DNA of 64,000 nt from Clostridia bacterium (GCA_017938985.1 JAGBAK010000065.1:1-64000), one strand, 5' to 3'. Positions 16,671 through 25,233 are shown, counted from the stretch's first letter. Translations and numbers: made by a program. The notes: generated by a model not told the origin, from the sequence alone.

Positions 16671-17552
16671 ATGGCAAAATATCTTATAGTAAATGCAGAC
16701 GATTACGGAATGTGTAAAGCGGCAAATGCTGCCGTTGCAGAGCTTTTTGAAGGCGGTTTTCTTAAATCCGCAACCGTTATGATGCCCTGCCCCGCAGCAG
16801 AAGAGGCTGTTAAGTTTTCAATCGACCACCCCGAATATCCCGTCGGTATTCATCTTACAATGACAAGCGAATGGGAAAAATACCGCTGGAAACCTCTCAC
16901 AAACGGCAAAACACTTATTGATGAAGAAGGTTTTATGTGGCACGAAAGCGATCAGGTTGAAAAGAACGCTTCCTACGCTGACCTTGAAGCTGAAATCAAG
17001 GCTCAGATTGACCTTGCTCACAGTATGGGTATGAAACCCTCGCATGTTGATAACCATATGGGTTCGCTCTACGGTCACTACACAGGCAGACTCGGTCTTG
17101 CGAAGCTTACACTCCGCATTTGCGGCGAATACGGCTATGCATACCGTCTTTATACAAAGCACGATAAAAGAATCTGCCCCAACGGCACACCCTATTTCCT
17201 TTACAGCGCAGTAACGTATCTTTCAAAGCACTGGGGCAAAAAATATAACGTTGTTATTCCCGACTATCTCCTTTTCCCCGACTGGAACGACGATATGCGT
17301 GCAAGCTACGAAACATACAGAGATATGATTCTTAAAATCTGGACCGACCTTCCCGACGGCGTAACGGAAACCTTTATTCATCCCTCAATCGAAACCGATG
17401 AGCTTAAAGGCATCACCGCAAGATGGCAGGACAGAGTATGGGAATATCAGCTTATGAAAGACCCCTACACTCACAAGTATCTCAAAGACCACGGCATAGA
17501 GCTTATCAGCTACCGTGAACTCAATAAAATGAAAGGCGGCATTGTCCGCTAA
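16671..17552 (+). CDS. YdjC/ChbG family carbohydrate deacetylase
   Basis: A 293-residue member of the YdjC family, metal-dependent enzymes that deacetylate chito-oligosaccharides and related sugars. Visible motifs are NADDYGMC at about 7-14 (the metal-binding Asp pair), GIHLT (about 59-63) and HVDNHMGS (metal-binding histidines, about 123-130). It follows rnfB by 15 bp with GAAGGAG and so is probably cotranscribed, although it has no known link to Rnf. The substrate is not evident. A strong terminator follows at once. Confidence 0.85.
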   Translation: MAKYLIVNADDYGMCKAANAAVAELFEGGFLKSATVMMPCPAAEEAVKFSIDHPEYPVGIHLTMTSEWEKYRWKPLTNGKTLIDEEGFMWHESDQVEKNASYADLEAEIKAQIDLAHSMGMKPSHVDNHMGSLYGHYTGRLGLAKLTLRICGEYGYAYRLYTKHDKRICPNGTPYFLYSAVTYLSKHWGKKYNVVIPDYLLFPDWNDDMRASYETYRDMILKIWTDLPDGVTETFIHPSIETDELKGITARWQDRVWEYQLMKDPYTHKYLKDHGIELISYRELNKMKGGIVR

Positions 17553-17564
17553 AGGCATAAAGAA

Positions 17565-17591
17565 AACTCCGAGGAATCATTCCTCGGAGTT
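17565..17591. terminator. Bidirectional terminator shared by the rnf and trmD operons
   Basis: AACTCCGAGGAA and TTCCTCGGAGTT form a perfect 12-bp stem with a 3-base loop. On the plus strand TCTTTATTTTTTC follows; on the minus strand TTTTCTTTATG follows. The stop codon of trmD (17577) lies in the loop region, so the last TrmD codons form one arm. Confidence 0.85.
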
Positions 17592-18314
17592 CTTTATTTT
17601 TTCAAGATATTCTTTATCTTTTTTTGTGAGTTCCGCTTTTTCAAGCATATCGGGTCGGCGCTCAAGGGTACGTTTGAGGCTCTGCTCACGCTGCCACTTC
17701 TGAATGTTTGCGTGGTGTCCCGAAATAAGCACCTCGGGCACTTTTTCGCCGTGCCATTCAAACGGTCTTGTATACTGCGGATGCTCAAGAAGACCCGAAT
17801 AATGGCTCTCCAGCGTAAACGCATCCTCGTTTGCAAGAACGCCCGGCAGCATTCTTGAAATGCTGTCTGCAACAATCAGCGCAGGCAATTCGCCGCCCGT
17901 CAAAACGTAATCGCCAACCGATATTTCTTCGTCAACGATTTCGTCTATGATGCGTTGGTCAATGCCCTCGTAGTGTCCGCAAAGAAGAGCAACGTTGGGA
18001 AGCTGCGCAAGCTCCTTGACTCTTTCCTGCGTCAGAGTTTTGCCCTGAGGCGACATATAGATAAGGTGCGGTCTTTCTCCGATTTCATCGCAGAGCGACA
18101 TAAAACAATCGTAGATGGGCTGGGTCTGCATTATCATACCCGTGCCGCCGCCGTAAGGCGAATCGTCAACACGGTTATGCTTATCCAGCGTATAATCCCT
18201 GATATTGCGGCAGTTGATTTCAATGCAGCCGTTTTCCCTTGCCCTGCCAATGATGCTCTCACTCAGAACGCTCATGCACATTTCGGGAAAAAGGGTTAAA
18301 ATATCAATCCTCAT
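17577..18314 (-). CDS. trmD: tRNA (guanine-37-N1)-methyltransferase
   Basis: TrmD methylates G37 of tRNAs with S-adenosylmethionine to prevent frameshifting. The 245-residue protein shows the trefoil-knot motifs LCGHYEGIDQR and SVGDYVLTGGELPA, and PYGGGTGMIMQ near residue 59. I chose the ATG at 18314, which overlaps the rimM stop by 11 bp; a TTG two codons upstream is possible. It is the last gene of the ylxM-ffh-rpsP-khpA-rimM-trmD operon, and its stop lies inside the terminator. Confidence 0.95.
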   Translation of the reverse strand: MRIDILTLFPEMCMSVLSESIIGRARENGCIEINCRNIRDYTLDKHNRVDDSPYGGGTGMIMQTQPIYDCFMSLCDEIGERPHLIYMSPQGKTLTQERVKELAQLPNVALLCGHYEGIDQRIIDEIVDEEISVGDYVLTGGELPALIVADSISRMLPGVLANEDAFTLESHYSGLLEHPQYTRPFEWHGEKVPEVLISGHHANIQKWQREQSLKRTLERRPDMLEKAELTKKDKEYLEKIKNSEE

Positions 18315-18822
18315 CGTCAAAAATACCTTTCAGCGGTCTGATTGTTACTCTGTCGGCTGCAACGTCGGTTTCAACAACAACGTCGGGAATGGCGGGGATA
18401 AGATATTCCCTGCCGTTTTTTGTTATGTGCCACACGTCGTTTGCGCCCGTCTGGCTGACGTCGCTCAGCTCACCGTAGCAGATTTCAGCGTTATCCGCAT
18501 CATAAACCTTACAGCCGATAAGCTCTGCAATAAAGAACTTGTTCTTGGGCAGCTTTGCGTCGCTGCGCTTCATATAAAGCACCTTGCCGCGCAATTTCTG
18601 CGCCGCCTCAACAGTTTCAACACCGTTAATTCTGAGCAAAACAATGTTGCCGTGCGGTCTCGCAGATTTAATCTGCACCGCACAGCCTTCATTGCTGTCA
18701 AAATATAAAGTTTTGAATTTAGCCATATAATCGGGAGAGTCGCACCAGGGGTTGACGCGCAATTCGCCTCTGACACCGTGAGTGCCGACTATCTCACCGA
18801 TTTCAAGAAATTCTTTAATCAA
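18304..18822 (-). CDS. rimM: 16S rRNA processing protein RimM
   Basis: RimM binds S19 and helps mature the 30S head. The 172-residue protein has the N-terminal beta-barrel start LEIGEIVGTHGVRGELRV and a C-terminal PRC barrel that includes LIPAIPDVVVETD. It overlaps khpA by 8 bp and trmD by 11 bp, which fits the conserved operon. Confidence 0.93.
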   Translation of the reverse strand: MIKEFLEIGEIVGTHGVRGELRVNPWCDSPDYMAKFKTLYFDSNEGCAVQIKSARPHGNIVLLRINGVETVEAAQKLRGKVLYMKRSDAKLPKNKFFIAELIGCKVYDADNAEICYGELSDVSQTGANDVWHITKNGREYLIPAIPDVVVETDVAADRVTIRPLKGIFDDED

Positions 18823-19048
18823 TTTCGACTGTTACCCTTGCATCCTGGCGGGTTGCGGCTGCACGCATAACTGTGCGGATAGCCTTTGCAATCCTGCCCT
18901 GTTTGCCTATAACTCTGCCCATGTCGTTCTCGCTTACGTGAAGGTGATAAACAACGCTTCCGTCTTCAGCGGGTTCGTCCACGGTAACGGTTACTGCCTC
19001 GGGTTCTTCAACAAGACCCTGAGCAATGCTGACAAGTAAATCCTTCAT
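18815..19048 (-). CDS. khpA: KH-domain RNA-binding protein KhpA (YlqC)
   Basis: A 77-residue single KH domain protein. The RNA-binding GxxG loop is GKQG in GRVIGKQGRIAKAIRT. KhpA forms a complex with KhpB/EloR in Firmicutes and affects cell-wall elongation and small-RNA handling. The partner-type gene jag/khpB is also in this window at 48341. It sits between rpsP and rimM as usual. Confidence 0.92.
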   Translation of the reverse strand: MKDLLVSIAQGLVEEPEAVTVTVDEPAEDGSVVYHLHVSENDMGRVIGKQGRIAKAIRTVMRAAATRQDARVTVEID

Positions 19049-19072
19049 AAATTACCTCGCAAAAACCGTTAA

Positions 19073-19315
19073 TTAAAGAACGCCTTCTTTTTTGAGAAGA
19101 GCCTTAACGGTATCTGTGGGCTGTGCGCCGTTAGCAATCCACTGCTTTGCCTTATCAGCGTCAACTTTAACTTCTGAGGGAGTTACTGTGGGATTGTAAG
19201 TGCCGATTTCTTCGATGAATCTGCCGTCACGGGGATATCTTGAATCCGCAACAACGATACGATAGAAAGGTGCCTTCTTTGCGCCCATACGGCGAAGTCT
19301 GATTTTTACTGCCAT
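19073..19315 (-). CDS. rpsP: 30S ribosomal protein S16
   Basis: An 80-residue S16, beginning [19 protein letters not shown] as in the family. The start ATG at 19315 has TTGGAGGAAATCAAA just upstream; the longer open frame to 19357 is an artefact that reads into the upstream inverted repeat. It is preceded by an unusual 250-bp gap after ffh that holds the repeat element. Confidence 0.95.
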   Translation of the reverse strand: MAVKIRLRRMGAKKAPFYRIVVADSRYPRDGRFIEEIGTYNPTVTPSEVKVDADKAKQWIANGAQPTDTVKALLKKEGVL

Positions 19316-19332
19316 TTTGATTTCCTCCAAAC

Positions 19333-19521
19333 ATACTTTTTGAATCGGTAATCGCATATGGTTTTGAACGGAATATTTCCGCCACAGTTTTGTTAAAAAT
19401 CTTTGAAATAGCCTCGTATTCCTGCAGATTTTCGCCTCACTGTGACGAAAATCTTCTCATTCAAAACTGCTTCACATCTGAAATAAATTCAGACATATGG
19501 AATTACCGATTCAAAAAGTAT
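19333..19521 (-). repeat. 189-bp element bounded by perfect 20-bp inverted repeats, between ffh and rpsP
   Basis: Bases 19333-19352 and 19502-19521 are exact reverse complements (20 of 20), and the match resumes after a short interruption with a shared CATATG. Inside lie further nested arms (GTTTTGAA/TTCAAAAC and GATTTTCG/CGAAAATC around 19428-19453). The whole stretch can fold as one long stem in the operon mRNA. It has no coding capacity. It could be a MITE-like insertion or an intercistronic processing/regulatory structure; the sequence does not decide. Confidence 0.7.
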
Positions 19522-19565
19522 AAAATAAAATTATTTATAATGTAAAGTCCCGATATGCGGACTTG

Positions 19566-20927
19566 TTACATTCCGAACTGTGAAGGGTCAAAGCCCTGCG
19601 GCAATCTCAAGCGCTGCTTTCTTCTGCGCTTGCCGCCTCTTTTGCCGCCCATCTGCTTGAACATCTTCTGCATCTGTCTGAACTGGCTGAGCAATCTGTT
19701 GACATCTTCAATATTCTGACCGCAGCCGAGAGCGATTCTCTTTTTGCGTGAGGGATTGATGATATCGGGATTCTGACGCTCTTTTTCGGTCATTGAAAGG
19801 ATGATTGCGCGCATTCTGTCAAACTTGCGTTCATCAACCTCAATATCCTTTGCCTTATTGCCGATGCCGGGGATAAGGGCGAGCATATCCTGAATTGAAC
19901 CCATTTTACGAATCTGGTCAAACTGGTCCATCAGGTCGTTAAGGTCGAATTTATTCTGAAGAAGCTTCTTTTCAAGCTCCTCGGCCTTCTTTTCGTCGAT
20001 AGCCATTTCCGCCTTCTCGATAAGCGAAAGAACGTCGCCCATGCCGAGAATTCTGGAAGCCATTCTGTCGGGGTGGAATGCGTCAAGCTGGTCAAGCTTT
20101 TCGCCCATACCGACAAACTTGATGGGTTTGCCCGTAACGGCTCTTGCCGAAAGAGCAGCACCGCCTCGGGTGTCACCGTCCATCTTGGTGAGAATAAGAC
20201 CGTCAATACCGAGTGCACCGTCAAACGACGTTGCAACGTTAACTGCATCCTGACCTGTCATTGCGTCAACAACAAGCAGAATTTCGTGAGGCTTAACCTC
20301 TGCTTTGACAGCCTTGAGCTCGTTCATAAGCTCTTCGTCAACGTGCAGACGGCCTGCCGTATCGAGAATAACGTAATCGTTACCGTGGTCTTTTGCAAAG
20401 TCAATCGCATCTCTTGCGATTCTGACGGGATCGGTCTGACCCATTTCAAAAACGGGAACGTCAACCTGTTCACCGACAACCTGGAGCTGCTTGATAGCGG
20501 CAGGTCTGTAAATATCACAGGCAACAAGAAGCGGTCTGTGATTTTCTTTTTTTAGCTTTAACGCAAGCTTTGCGCAGTGAGTTGTTTTACCTGAACCCTG
20601 CAAGCCGCACATCAGAACAACTGTTGGCGGATGGTTTGCATAGGCAAGGCGGCTGTTTGTTCCGCCCATAAGAGCAACAAGCTCTTCGCGAACTATTTTG
20701 ATAACCATCTGTGAGGGTGTAAGGCTTTCCATAACTTTTTCACCGATGGCTTTTTCTGTTACCGTGTTGGTGAAGTCCTTGGCAACCTTATAGTTAACGT
20801 CAGCTTCAAGCAGGGCCATGCGAACCTCACGCATTGCGCTGCGGACATCGGCTTCGTTAAGACTGCCCTTGCTTCTGAGATTTTTAAACGCGGATTCAAG
20901 TCTCTCTGAAAGACCTTCAAATGCCAA
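19566..20927 (-). CDS. ffh: Signal recognition particle GTPase Ffh (SRP54)
   Basis: Ffh binds signal peptides and 4.5S RNA and docks with FtsY. The NG domain has the P-loop GLQGSGKTT (about 107-115), DTAGR and TKMDGDTRGG; the M domain at the C-terminus is methionine- and glutamine-rich and ends in a basic KRGGKRRRKQR segment. I place the start at the TTG at 20927, because this gives the family start MAFEGLSERL and AGAGGTG is spaced 7 bases upstream; a GTG three codons earlier overlaps that site. It follows ylxM by about 50 bp. Confidence 0.95.
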   Translation of the reverse strand: MAFEGLSERLESAFKNLRSKGSLNEADVRSAMREVRMALLEADVNYKVAKDFTNTVTEKAIGEKVMESLTPSQMVIKIVREELVALMGGTNSRLAYANHPPTVVLMCGLQGSGKTTHCAKLALKLKKENHRPLLVACDIYRPAAIKQLQVVGEQVDVPVFEMGQTDPVRIARDAIDFAKDHGNDYVILDTAGRLHVDEELMNELKAVKAEVKPHEILLVVDAMTGQDAVNVATSFDGALGIDGLILTKMDGDTRGGAALSARAVTGKPIKFVGMGEKLDQLDAFHPDRMASRILGMGDVLSLIEKAEMAIDEKKAEELEKKLLQNKFDLNDLMDQFDQIRKMGSIQDMLALIPGIGNKAKDIEVDERKFDRMRAIILSMTEKERQNPDIINPSRKKRIALGCGQNIEDVNRLLSQFRQMQKMFKQMGGKRGGKRRRKQRLRLPQGFDPSQFGM

Positions 20928-20977
20928 AACTTTCACCTCTTGTGCTATGTAATATAATATGTATCTTTAAACACGCA

Positions 20978-21343
20978 TCAGCTTTCAAGCATTGTCATTG
21001 CGGCAGCTTTGATGCGCACGCTGAAATCGTTGATTTCCTTTGAAAGACTGTGACGAAGGTTATACTCGGCAATCTGGTTTGAAACCTCGATGATTTCGTC
21101 GAGACCTGCCTTGATTTCTTCGTAACGCTTTGCCATACCCAGACGGTTTTCCATATCCTGCAGCTGAGTTTCCGCTCTCTTGATTGCGTCTCTTACGCCC
21201 TGGCGCGTTATGCCCTCATTTTCAGCTATTTCAGAAAGAGAGAGGTCATCATTATAATAGTATTCCAAAAAATCACGCTGCTTCGCCGTGAGCATTTCAC
21301 CGTAAAAATCGATGAGCACAGCCATTTCATAATTCTTTGCCAA
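20978..21343 (-). CDS. ylxM: YlxM family putative DNA-binding protein
   Basis: A 121-residue protein with a sigma-factor-like helix-turn-helix (LTAKQRDFLEYYYNDDLSLSEIAENEGI, then TRQGVRDAIKRAE). YlxM lies upstream of ffh throughout Firmicutes and affects SRP function. The start is a TTG with AGGAGGG spaced 8 bases upstream. It is the first gene of the SRP/trmD operon. Confidence 0.9.
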   Translation of the reverse strand: MAKNYEMAVLIDFYGEMLTAKQRDFLEYYYNDDLSLSEIAENEGITRQGVRDAIKRAETQLQDMENRLGMAKRYEEIKAGLDEIIEVSNQIAEYNLRHSLSKEINDFSVRIKAAAMTMLES

Positions 21344-21455
21344 ACCTGACCCTCCTTTCTCCCGTAATTATGCCGAAAACGGCGGTAATTTGTTGAAAAT
21401 GAGCAAAAATCAAGACGGTTGTTTATTCTGCACAAAAAGGTCAGAAAAAACAGCC

Positions 21456-21485
21456 GACCTGTAAAGTATGTTTGCTTTACAGGTC
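21456..21485 (-). promoter_or_regulatory. Hairpin at the 5' end of the ylxM-ffh transcript
   Basis: GACCTGTAAAG and CTTTACAGGTC form a perfect 11-bp stem around an 8-base loop, 4 bp downstream of the -10 box at 21489-21494. On the minus strand GGCTGTTTTTT follows. The predicted transcription start falls within the first arm, so most of the hairpin would be in the RNA. It could stabilise the 5' end, attenuate, or end upstream readthrough from mutS2. Confidence 0.55.
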
Positions 21486-21488
21486 AGT

Positions 21489-21517
21489 ATTATACTAAAA
21501 ATAGATTGTCTTGTCAA
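21489..21517 (-). promoter_or_regulatory. Consensus sigma-A promoter of the ylxM-ffh-rpsP-trmD operon
   Basis: TTGACA (21517-21512), exactly 17 bp, TATAAT (21494-21489) on the minus strand. Both hexamers are perfect. It is the strongest promoter seen in the window and fits the expected high expression of ffh, rpsP and trmD. Confidence 0.85.
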
Positions 21518-21545
21518 GTGTAATTTTTGCCGTTATTTAATGCGG

Positions 21546-21663
21546 TTATCCACACTTTTCTCACTTTTTCGACATAAAAAAGGTGGATTTTCCATAAATT
21601 GTGGAATTTTTTGAGCTTTGACACAAGATATATCCACTTTTCCACATTATGATGTGTGGAAAA
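21546..21663. other. Cluster of DnaA boxes in AT-rich intergenic DNA
   Basis: The 443-bp gap between mutS2 and ylxM holds a perfect DnaA box TTATCCACA (21546-21554) and two relaxed boxes TTTTCCACA facing each other (21638-21646 plus, 21655-21663 minus). Further near-matches lie around 21582, 21600 and 21630. The surrounding DNA is AT-rich. A second small hairpin, TGTAAAGC/GCTTTACA, lies at about 21695-21716. No gene is present. It may be a replication-origin subregion, a DnaA-titrating site or a DnaA-regulated promoter. Confidence 0.55.
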
Positions 21664-21786
21664 CTTTTTTACACGCTCTCGGTGTTTCACGTTTGTAAAG
21701 CAAAATCGCTTTACAGATTGTATAATTCTGCGGTTTGCGCATTTAATTTGAGGCAAAATTTACGCTTTTTTTGCACAATTCCAAAC

Positions 21787-24180
21787 TCACTTGAGAGTTA
21801 CGATTGTAACGCCGTCTTCACCCTCGCCGTACACGCCGAGTCTGCTCGATTTAACAAAAGGCGACGCTTTGAGATAGCGTGTTACTGCACTGCGAAGCGC
21901 ACCCGTACCCTTTCCGTGAACAACGGTGAATTCGTTCAGACCCGTACGCAGACCCTGGTCAATAAAGCGGTCAAGCTCAATCAGACAATCCTCAACCGTC
22001 ATACCTCTCAGGTCAAGTCGTGTTGACGCAGCCATATTCAGACGGCTTTCGCCCTGCAGTCTGGGCGCTGATTTAAGTTCCTTCTTTTTGGGGGCATTTT
22101 CACAAAGGCGGAGATTTGAAAGCTTGACTCTTGTTTTGATTGAGCCTGCCTGCACCTCAACGTTTCCGTTTTTATCGGCGGGTGAAAGCACCTTTGCCGT
22201 TTTGCCTATATCACGGATTATAACCGTATCGCCTGCTGCAAGCGCTCTGGGAAGAACGTAGTTTTCGTCATCGTCATCTATGCCGATAACAGGGTCTGCG
22301 GCGGAATCAATGGCTTCAACGCCTTTTTTGACCATAGCCTTTGCGCGCCTTGCAAGCTCAGCGGCATCCTTTGTTTTCTGCTGCTCTTTTTTGAGCTTTT
22401 CAAGCTCCTGCATAAGCGAATATGCTTCTCGTTTTGCCTGCTCGACCACACGCAGAGCCTGTGAGCGTGCCTTTTCCATTTCCTGCTCACGCAATCTGGA
22501 AATCTCTTCTTTAAGCTTCTCTGCTTCGGCTTTTTCTTTTGCCGCTTTATCAGAAAGCATTCTTGCCTTGTCAAATTCGCTTTCCATCCTGACTCTTGTT
22601 TCTTCAAGACGGTCAACAACGTTTTCAAACTCCTTGTTTTCAACCGAAACAAGCTCTTCGGCCCTTGCGATAACCGATTTATCAAGACCGAGCCTTTCGC
22701 TGATTGCAAGCGCATTTGATTTGCCGGGCACGCCTATAAGCAAGCGATAAGTCGGTCTGAGTGTTGCAACGTCAAATTCGCAGCAGCCGTTTTCAACCCT
22801 CGGCGTTTCAAGCGCATATGCTTTAAGCTCCGCATAGTGGGTTGTGGCGGCTATTTTTGCGCCTTTTTCGTGAAGTGCTTCAAGCACTGCCATAGCAAGC
22901 GCCGCACCCTCAACGGGGTCTGTGCCTGCACCAAGCTCGTCGATAAGCACAAGGCTGCCTTCGCGCGCTTTCTTCAGTATACTGATTATATTGGTCATAT
23001 GAGCAGAAAACGTCGAAAGTGATTGCTCAATCGACTGCTCGTCGCCGATATCCGAAAGAATCTCTGTAAAAACAGAAACCTCGCTTCTGTCCCCTGCAGG
23101 TATCATCAAACCGCACATTGCCATCATTGAAAGCAGACCGACTGTTTTTATTGAAACGGTCTTGCCGCCCGTGTTTGGACCCGTGATAACAAGAGTATCA
23201 AAGTCCTTACCGAGCATAATGTCAACAGGCACAACCTTTTTGGGGTCAATGAGCGGATGCCTTGCCATACGCAGATTGACAATGCCCTTATCGTTAAGAA
23301 TCGGAGGGCAACCCTTTATGCTGTATGCATACTGTGCCTTTGCAAAAACAAGGTTAAGCTCAAGCGCACATTCATAGCTGTTTTTGATACTCTGGGCAAA
23401 ATCGCCTGCCGATGCGGAAAGTTCAAACAGAATGCGCTCGATTTCTTCTCTTTCTTTTGACTGAAGCACACGGATTTCATTGTTTGCCTCAACAACTGCC
23501 ATGGGTTCAACAAAAACCGTTGCGCCGCTTGATGACGTATCGTGAACAAGACCGGGCACTTCGCTGCGGTATTCATTCTTGACAGGCACAACGTATCTTC
23601 CGTTTCTCTGAGTTATAATATTTTCCTGCAGATACTTGGAATGTGTCTGTGAACGGGTAAATTTTTCAAGCTGCTCCCTGACCTTGGATTCCTGTACCCT
23701 GATCTTGCGTCTTATATCCGCAAGAGTCGGCGATGCGTTATCGGAAATCTCTTCTTCCGAAATGATTGCGTTGAAAATTGCAGATTCAAGAAATCTGTTC
23801 GGCATAAGCGCACTGAACAGAGGGTCAAGGACGCTCTGCACACCTGCATTTGATGCTCTCCACTGTGAAAGCGTGCGTATAACTCTCAGCACGCCGCCGA
23901 TATCAAGCAGTTCTTTTGTGTTAAGAACGCTTCCTGCGTTGGCTCTGCTGAGTGCATTGTTAACGTTTTTCAATCCGCCGAATGACGGACCGCCGAAACG
24001 GGCAAGCAACATATGCGCATCCGTTGTCTGATTAAGAAGCGCTTTTGCAAGCTCAAGATTTGTTTCGGGTTTAAGATGAAGCGCATTGTATCTTGCATCC
24101 TCGCAGCTTGTGAATTGCGCAAGCTTTTCAAGAACTTTATCAAACTCAAGCGCTTTTGCATGTTTATCAAAAAAATCCAT
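21787..24180 (-). CDS. mutS2: MutS2 family ATPase/nuclease
   Basis: A 797-residue MutS2. Core Walker A motif GPNTGGKT (about 336-343) and Walker B LVLIDELGAGTDP are intact; a long coiled coil follows (about 515-620, rich in EKAKR), and the C-terminal Smr nuclease domain has LDLRGMTVEDC and VVHGKGTGAL. In Firmicutes MutS2 acts on branched DNA and on collided ribosomes. It has GAAGAGGAA before the ATG and follows a secreted-protein gene by 2 bp. Confidence 0.95.
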   Translation of the reverse strand: MDFFDKHAKALEFDKVLEKLAQFTSCEDARYNALHLKPETNLELAKALLNQTTDAHMLLARFGGPSFGGLKNVNNALSRANAGSVLNTKELLDIGGVLRVIRTLSQWRASNAGVQSVLDPLFSALMPNRFLESAIFNAIISEEEISDNASPTLADIRRKIRVQESKVREQLEKFTRSQTHSKYLQENIITQRNGRYVVPVKNEYRSEVPGLVHDTSSSGATVFVEPMAVVEANNEIRVLQSKEREEIERILFELSASAGDFAQSIKNSYECALELNLVFAKAQYAYSIKGCPPILNDKGIVNLRMARHPLIDPKKVVPVDIMLGKDFDTLVITGPNTGGKTVSIKTVGLLSMMAMCGLMIPAGDRSEVSVFTEILSDIGDEQSIEQSLSTFSAHMTNIISILKKAREGSLVLIDELGAGTDPVEGAALAMAVLEALHEKGAKIAATTHYAELKAYALETPRVENGCCEFDVATLRPTYRLLIGVPGKSNALAISERLGLDKSVIARAEELVSVENKEFENVVDRLEETRVRMESEFDKARMLSDKAAKEKAEAEKLKEEISRLREQEMEKARSQALRVVEQAKREAYSLMQELEKLKKEQQKTKDAAELARRAKAMVKKGVEAIDSAADPVIGIDDDDENYVLPRALAAGDTVIIRDIGKTAKVLSPADKNGNVEVQAGSIKTRVKLSNLRLCENAPKKKELKSAPRLQGESRLNMAASTRLDLRGMTVEDCLIELDRFIDQGLRTGLNEFTVVHGKGTGALRSAVTRYLKASPFVKSSRLGVYGEGEDGVTIVTLK

Positions 24181-24182
24181 TA

Positions 24183-25142
24183 TTATTCCTCTTCGGTGGT
24201 GTTTTCTTCGGTAACCCCTTCTTCGGTTACACTTTCGTCTGTTACGTCCTCACCTGTTACGGATTCCGTTGTAACCTCCTGAATAACCGTAACAATTTCA
24301 GTCACAATTTCACCGTCATCATCCGTAACCTCTTCTCCGTCCTCGTCTGTAACAGGCACTGCCGTTGTGAGCACGTGTGTTTCGGGCTGAGTGGGTACGG
24401 TAACACTTTCCGTTGTTTCGATTTCAGGCGGTCTTGTGGCAGGCATACTGCCGACAATCTCCTGTCCGTCAACAGCCTGAATGGAAGCAACGTACATACC
24501 GCCGCTGCGCTCACGGAGAGTTATTTTCATATACTTATCGGGTTCGGGAGCAGAATAAGCGTCGCCCTCAACCTGCGCCCACGCCTTGTTGCCGATATAA
24601 CCGACGGACAGAATGACCGAACTGCCCTTTTCTTCAATTTCATAAACCTTTGGGGTATATGCGGATTCAACGCCCGTAATGGGCAGAATATAGCTTTTGA
24701 GTGCGGCATCATAGGTGATATCGTATGCGCTCATATCTATTGAATCGTGCATTGAAGCAATATCGATTTCCGTGCCGAAAAGGCTGACAAAATGCTTTTC
24801 TATATCCTCCTGCGGAACAATAATGCCGAACACGTCTCCCTCTGAATAAGGATATTTTTCGGTACCCTCATCGCTCATAAGCAACGACCACACAGCACTG
24901 TTGAGAAGCTGCGAAACGTCCGCCTGCTTCAAATCATCAAACGGATCGGGGTCAAACATAACAACAGGCACCAGCATCTGCTCATATTTAAGCTTATCCG
25001 CCGAATCATCGGTCATTTTTTTAACAGAATCAACCGCAAACTTTACGGTTGATATTATTCCGACCACGGCAAGAATCAAAACGATTATGCCTATGGGAAA
25101 AGCCAGCTTGTTTTTGCCGCTTTTATTGGATTTTTCTTTCAT
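24183..25142 (-). CDS. Membrane-anchored extracytoplasmic protein of unknown function
   Basis: A 319-residue protein with a lysine-rich cytoplasmic start, one membrane helix (about 14-37), a folded outer domain of about 190 residues with several beta-rich stretches, and a 90-residue tail of low complexity rich in Thr, Glu, Val and Asp (repeats like TEEGVTEENTTEEE). The tail looks like a wall-spanning or spacer segment. I recognise no known domain. It lies directly upstream of mutS2 with a 2-bp gap and downstream of the repeat after proA. CGGAGGAATC precedes the ATG. Confidence 0.75.
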   Translation of the reverse strand: MKEKSNKSGKNKLAFPIGIIVLILAVVGIISTVKFAVDSVKKMTDDSADKLKYEQMLVPVVMFDPDPFDDLKQADVSQLLNSAVWSLLMSDEGTEKYPYSEGDVFGIIVPQEDIEKHFVSLFGTEIDIASMHDSIDMSAYDITYDAALKSYILPITGVESAYTPKVYEIEEKGSSVILSVGYIGNKAWAQVEGDAYSAPEPDKYMKITLRERSGGMYVASIQAVDGQEIVGSMPATRPPEIETTESVTVPTQPETHVLTTAVPVTDEDGEEVTDDDGEIVTEIVTVIQEVTTESVTGEDVTDESVTEEGVTEENTTEEE

Positions 25143-25175
25143 TTTGATTCCTCCGCTAATTATTTAAGATTGAAT

Positions 25176-25231
25176 CGGGCGTGGGCAAAGCCCACCCTCA
25201 ACTTTTCACTCTTCATTATTCACTGTTCACT
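25176..25231 (+). repeat. Intergenic TTCACTCTTCA-type repeat, copy 2
   Basis: CGGGCGTGGGCAAAGCCCACCC followed by TTCAC/TTCAT-type units, matching 3611-3666 over about 55 bp with few differences. It separates proA from the downstream secreted-protein gene and ends 3 bp before the proA stop codon. Confidence 0.7.
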
Positions 25232-25233
25232 TG

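Noticed and set aside
19316..19357. Longer N-terminus for ribosomal protein S16
   Set aside because: The extra codons read into the inverted-repeat arm. The ATG at 19315 has a proper ribosome site and gives the family N-terminus.
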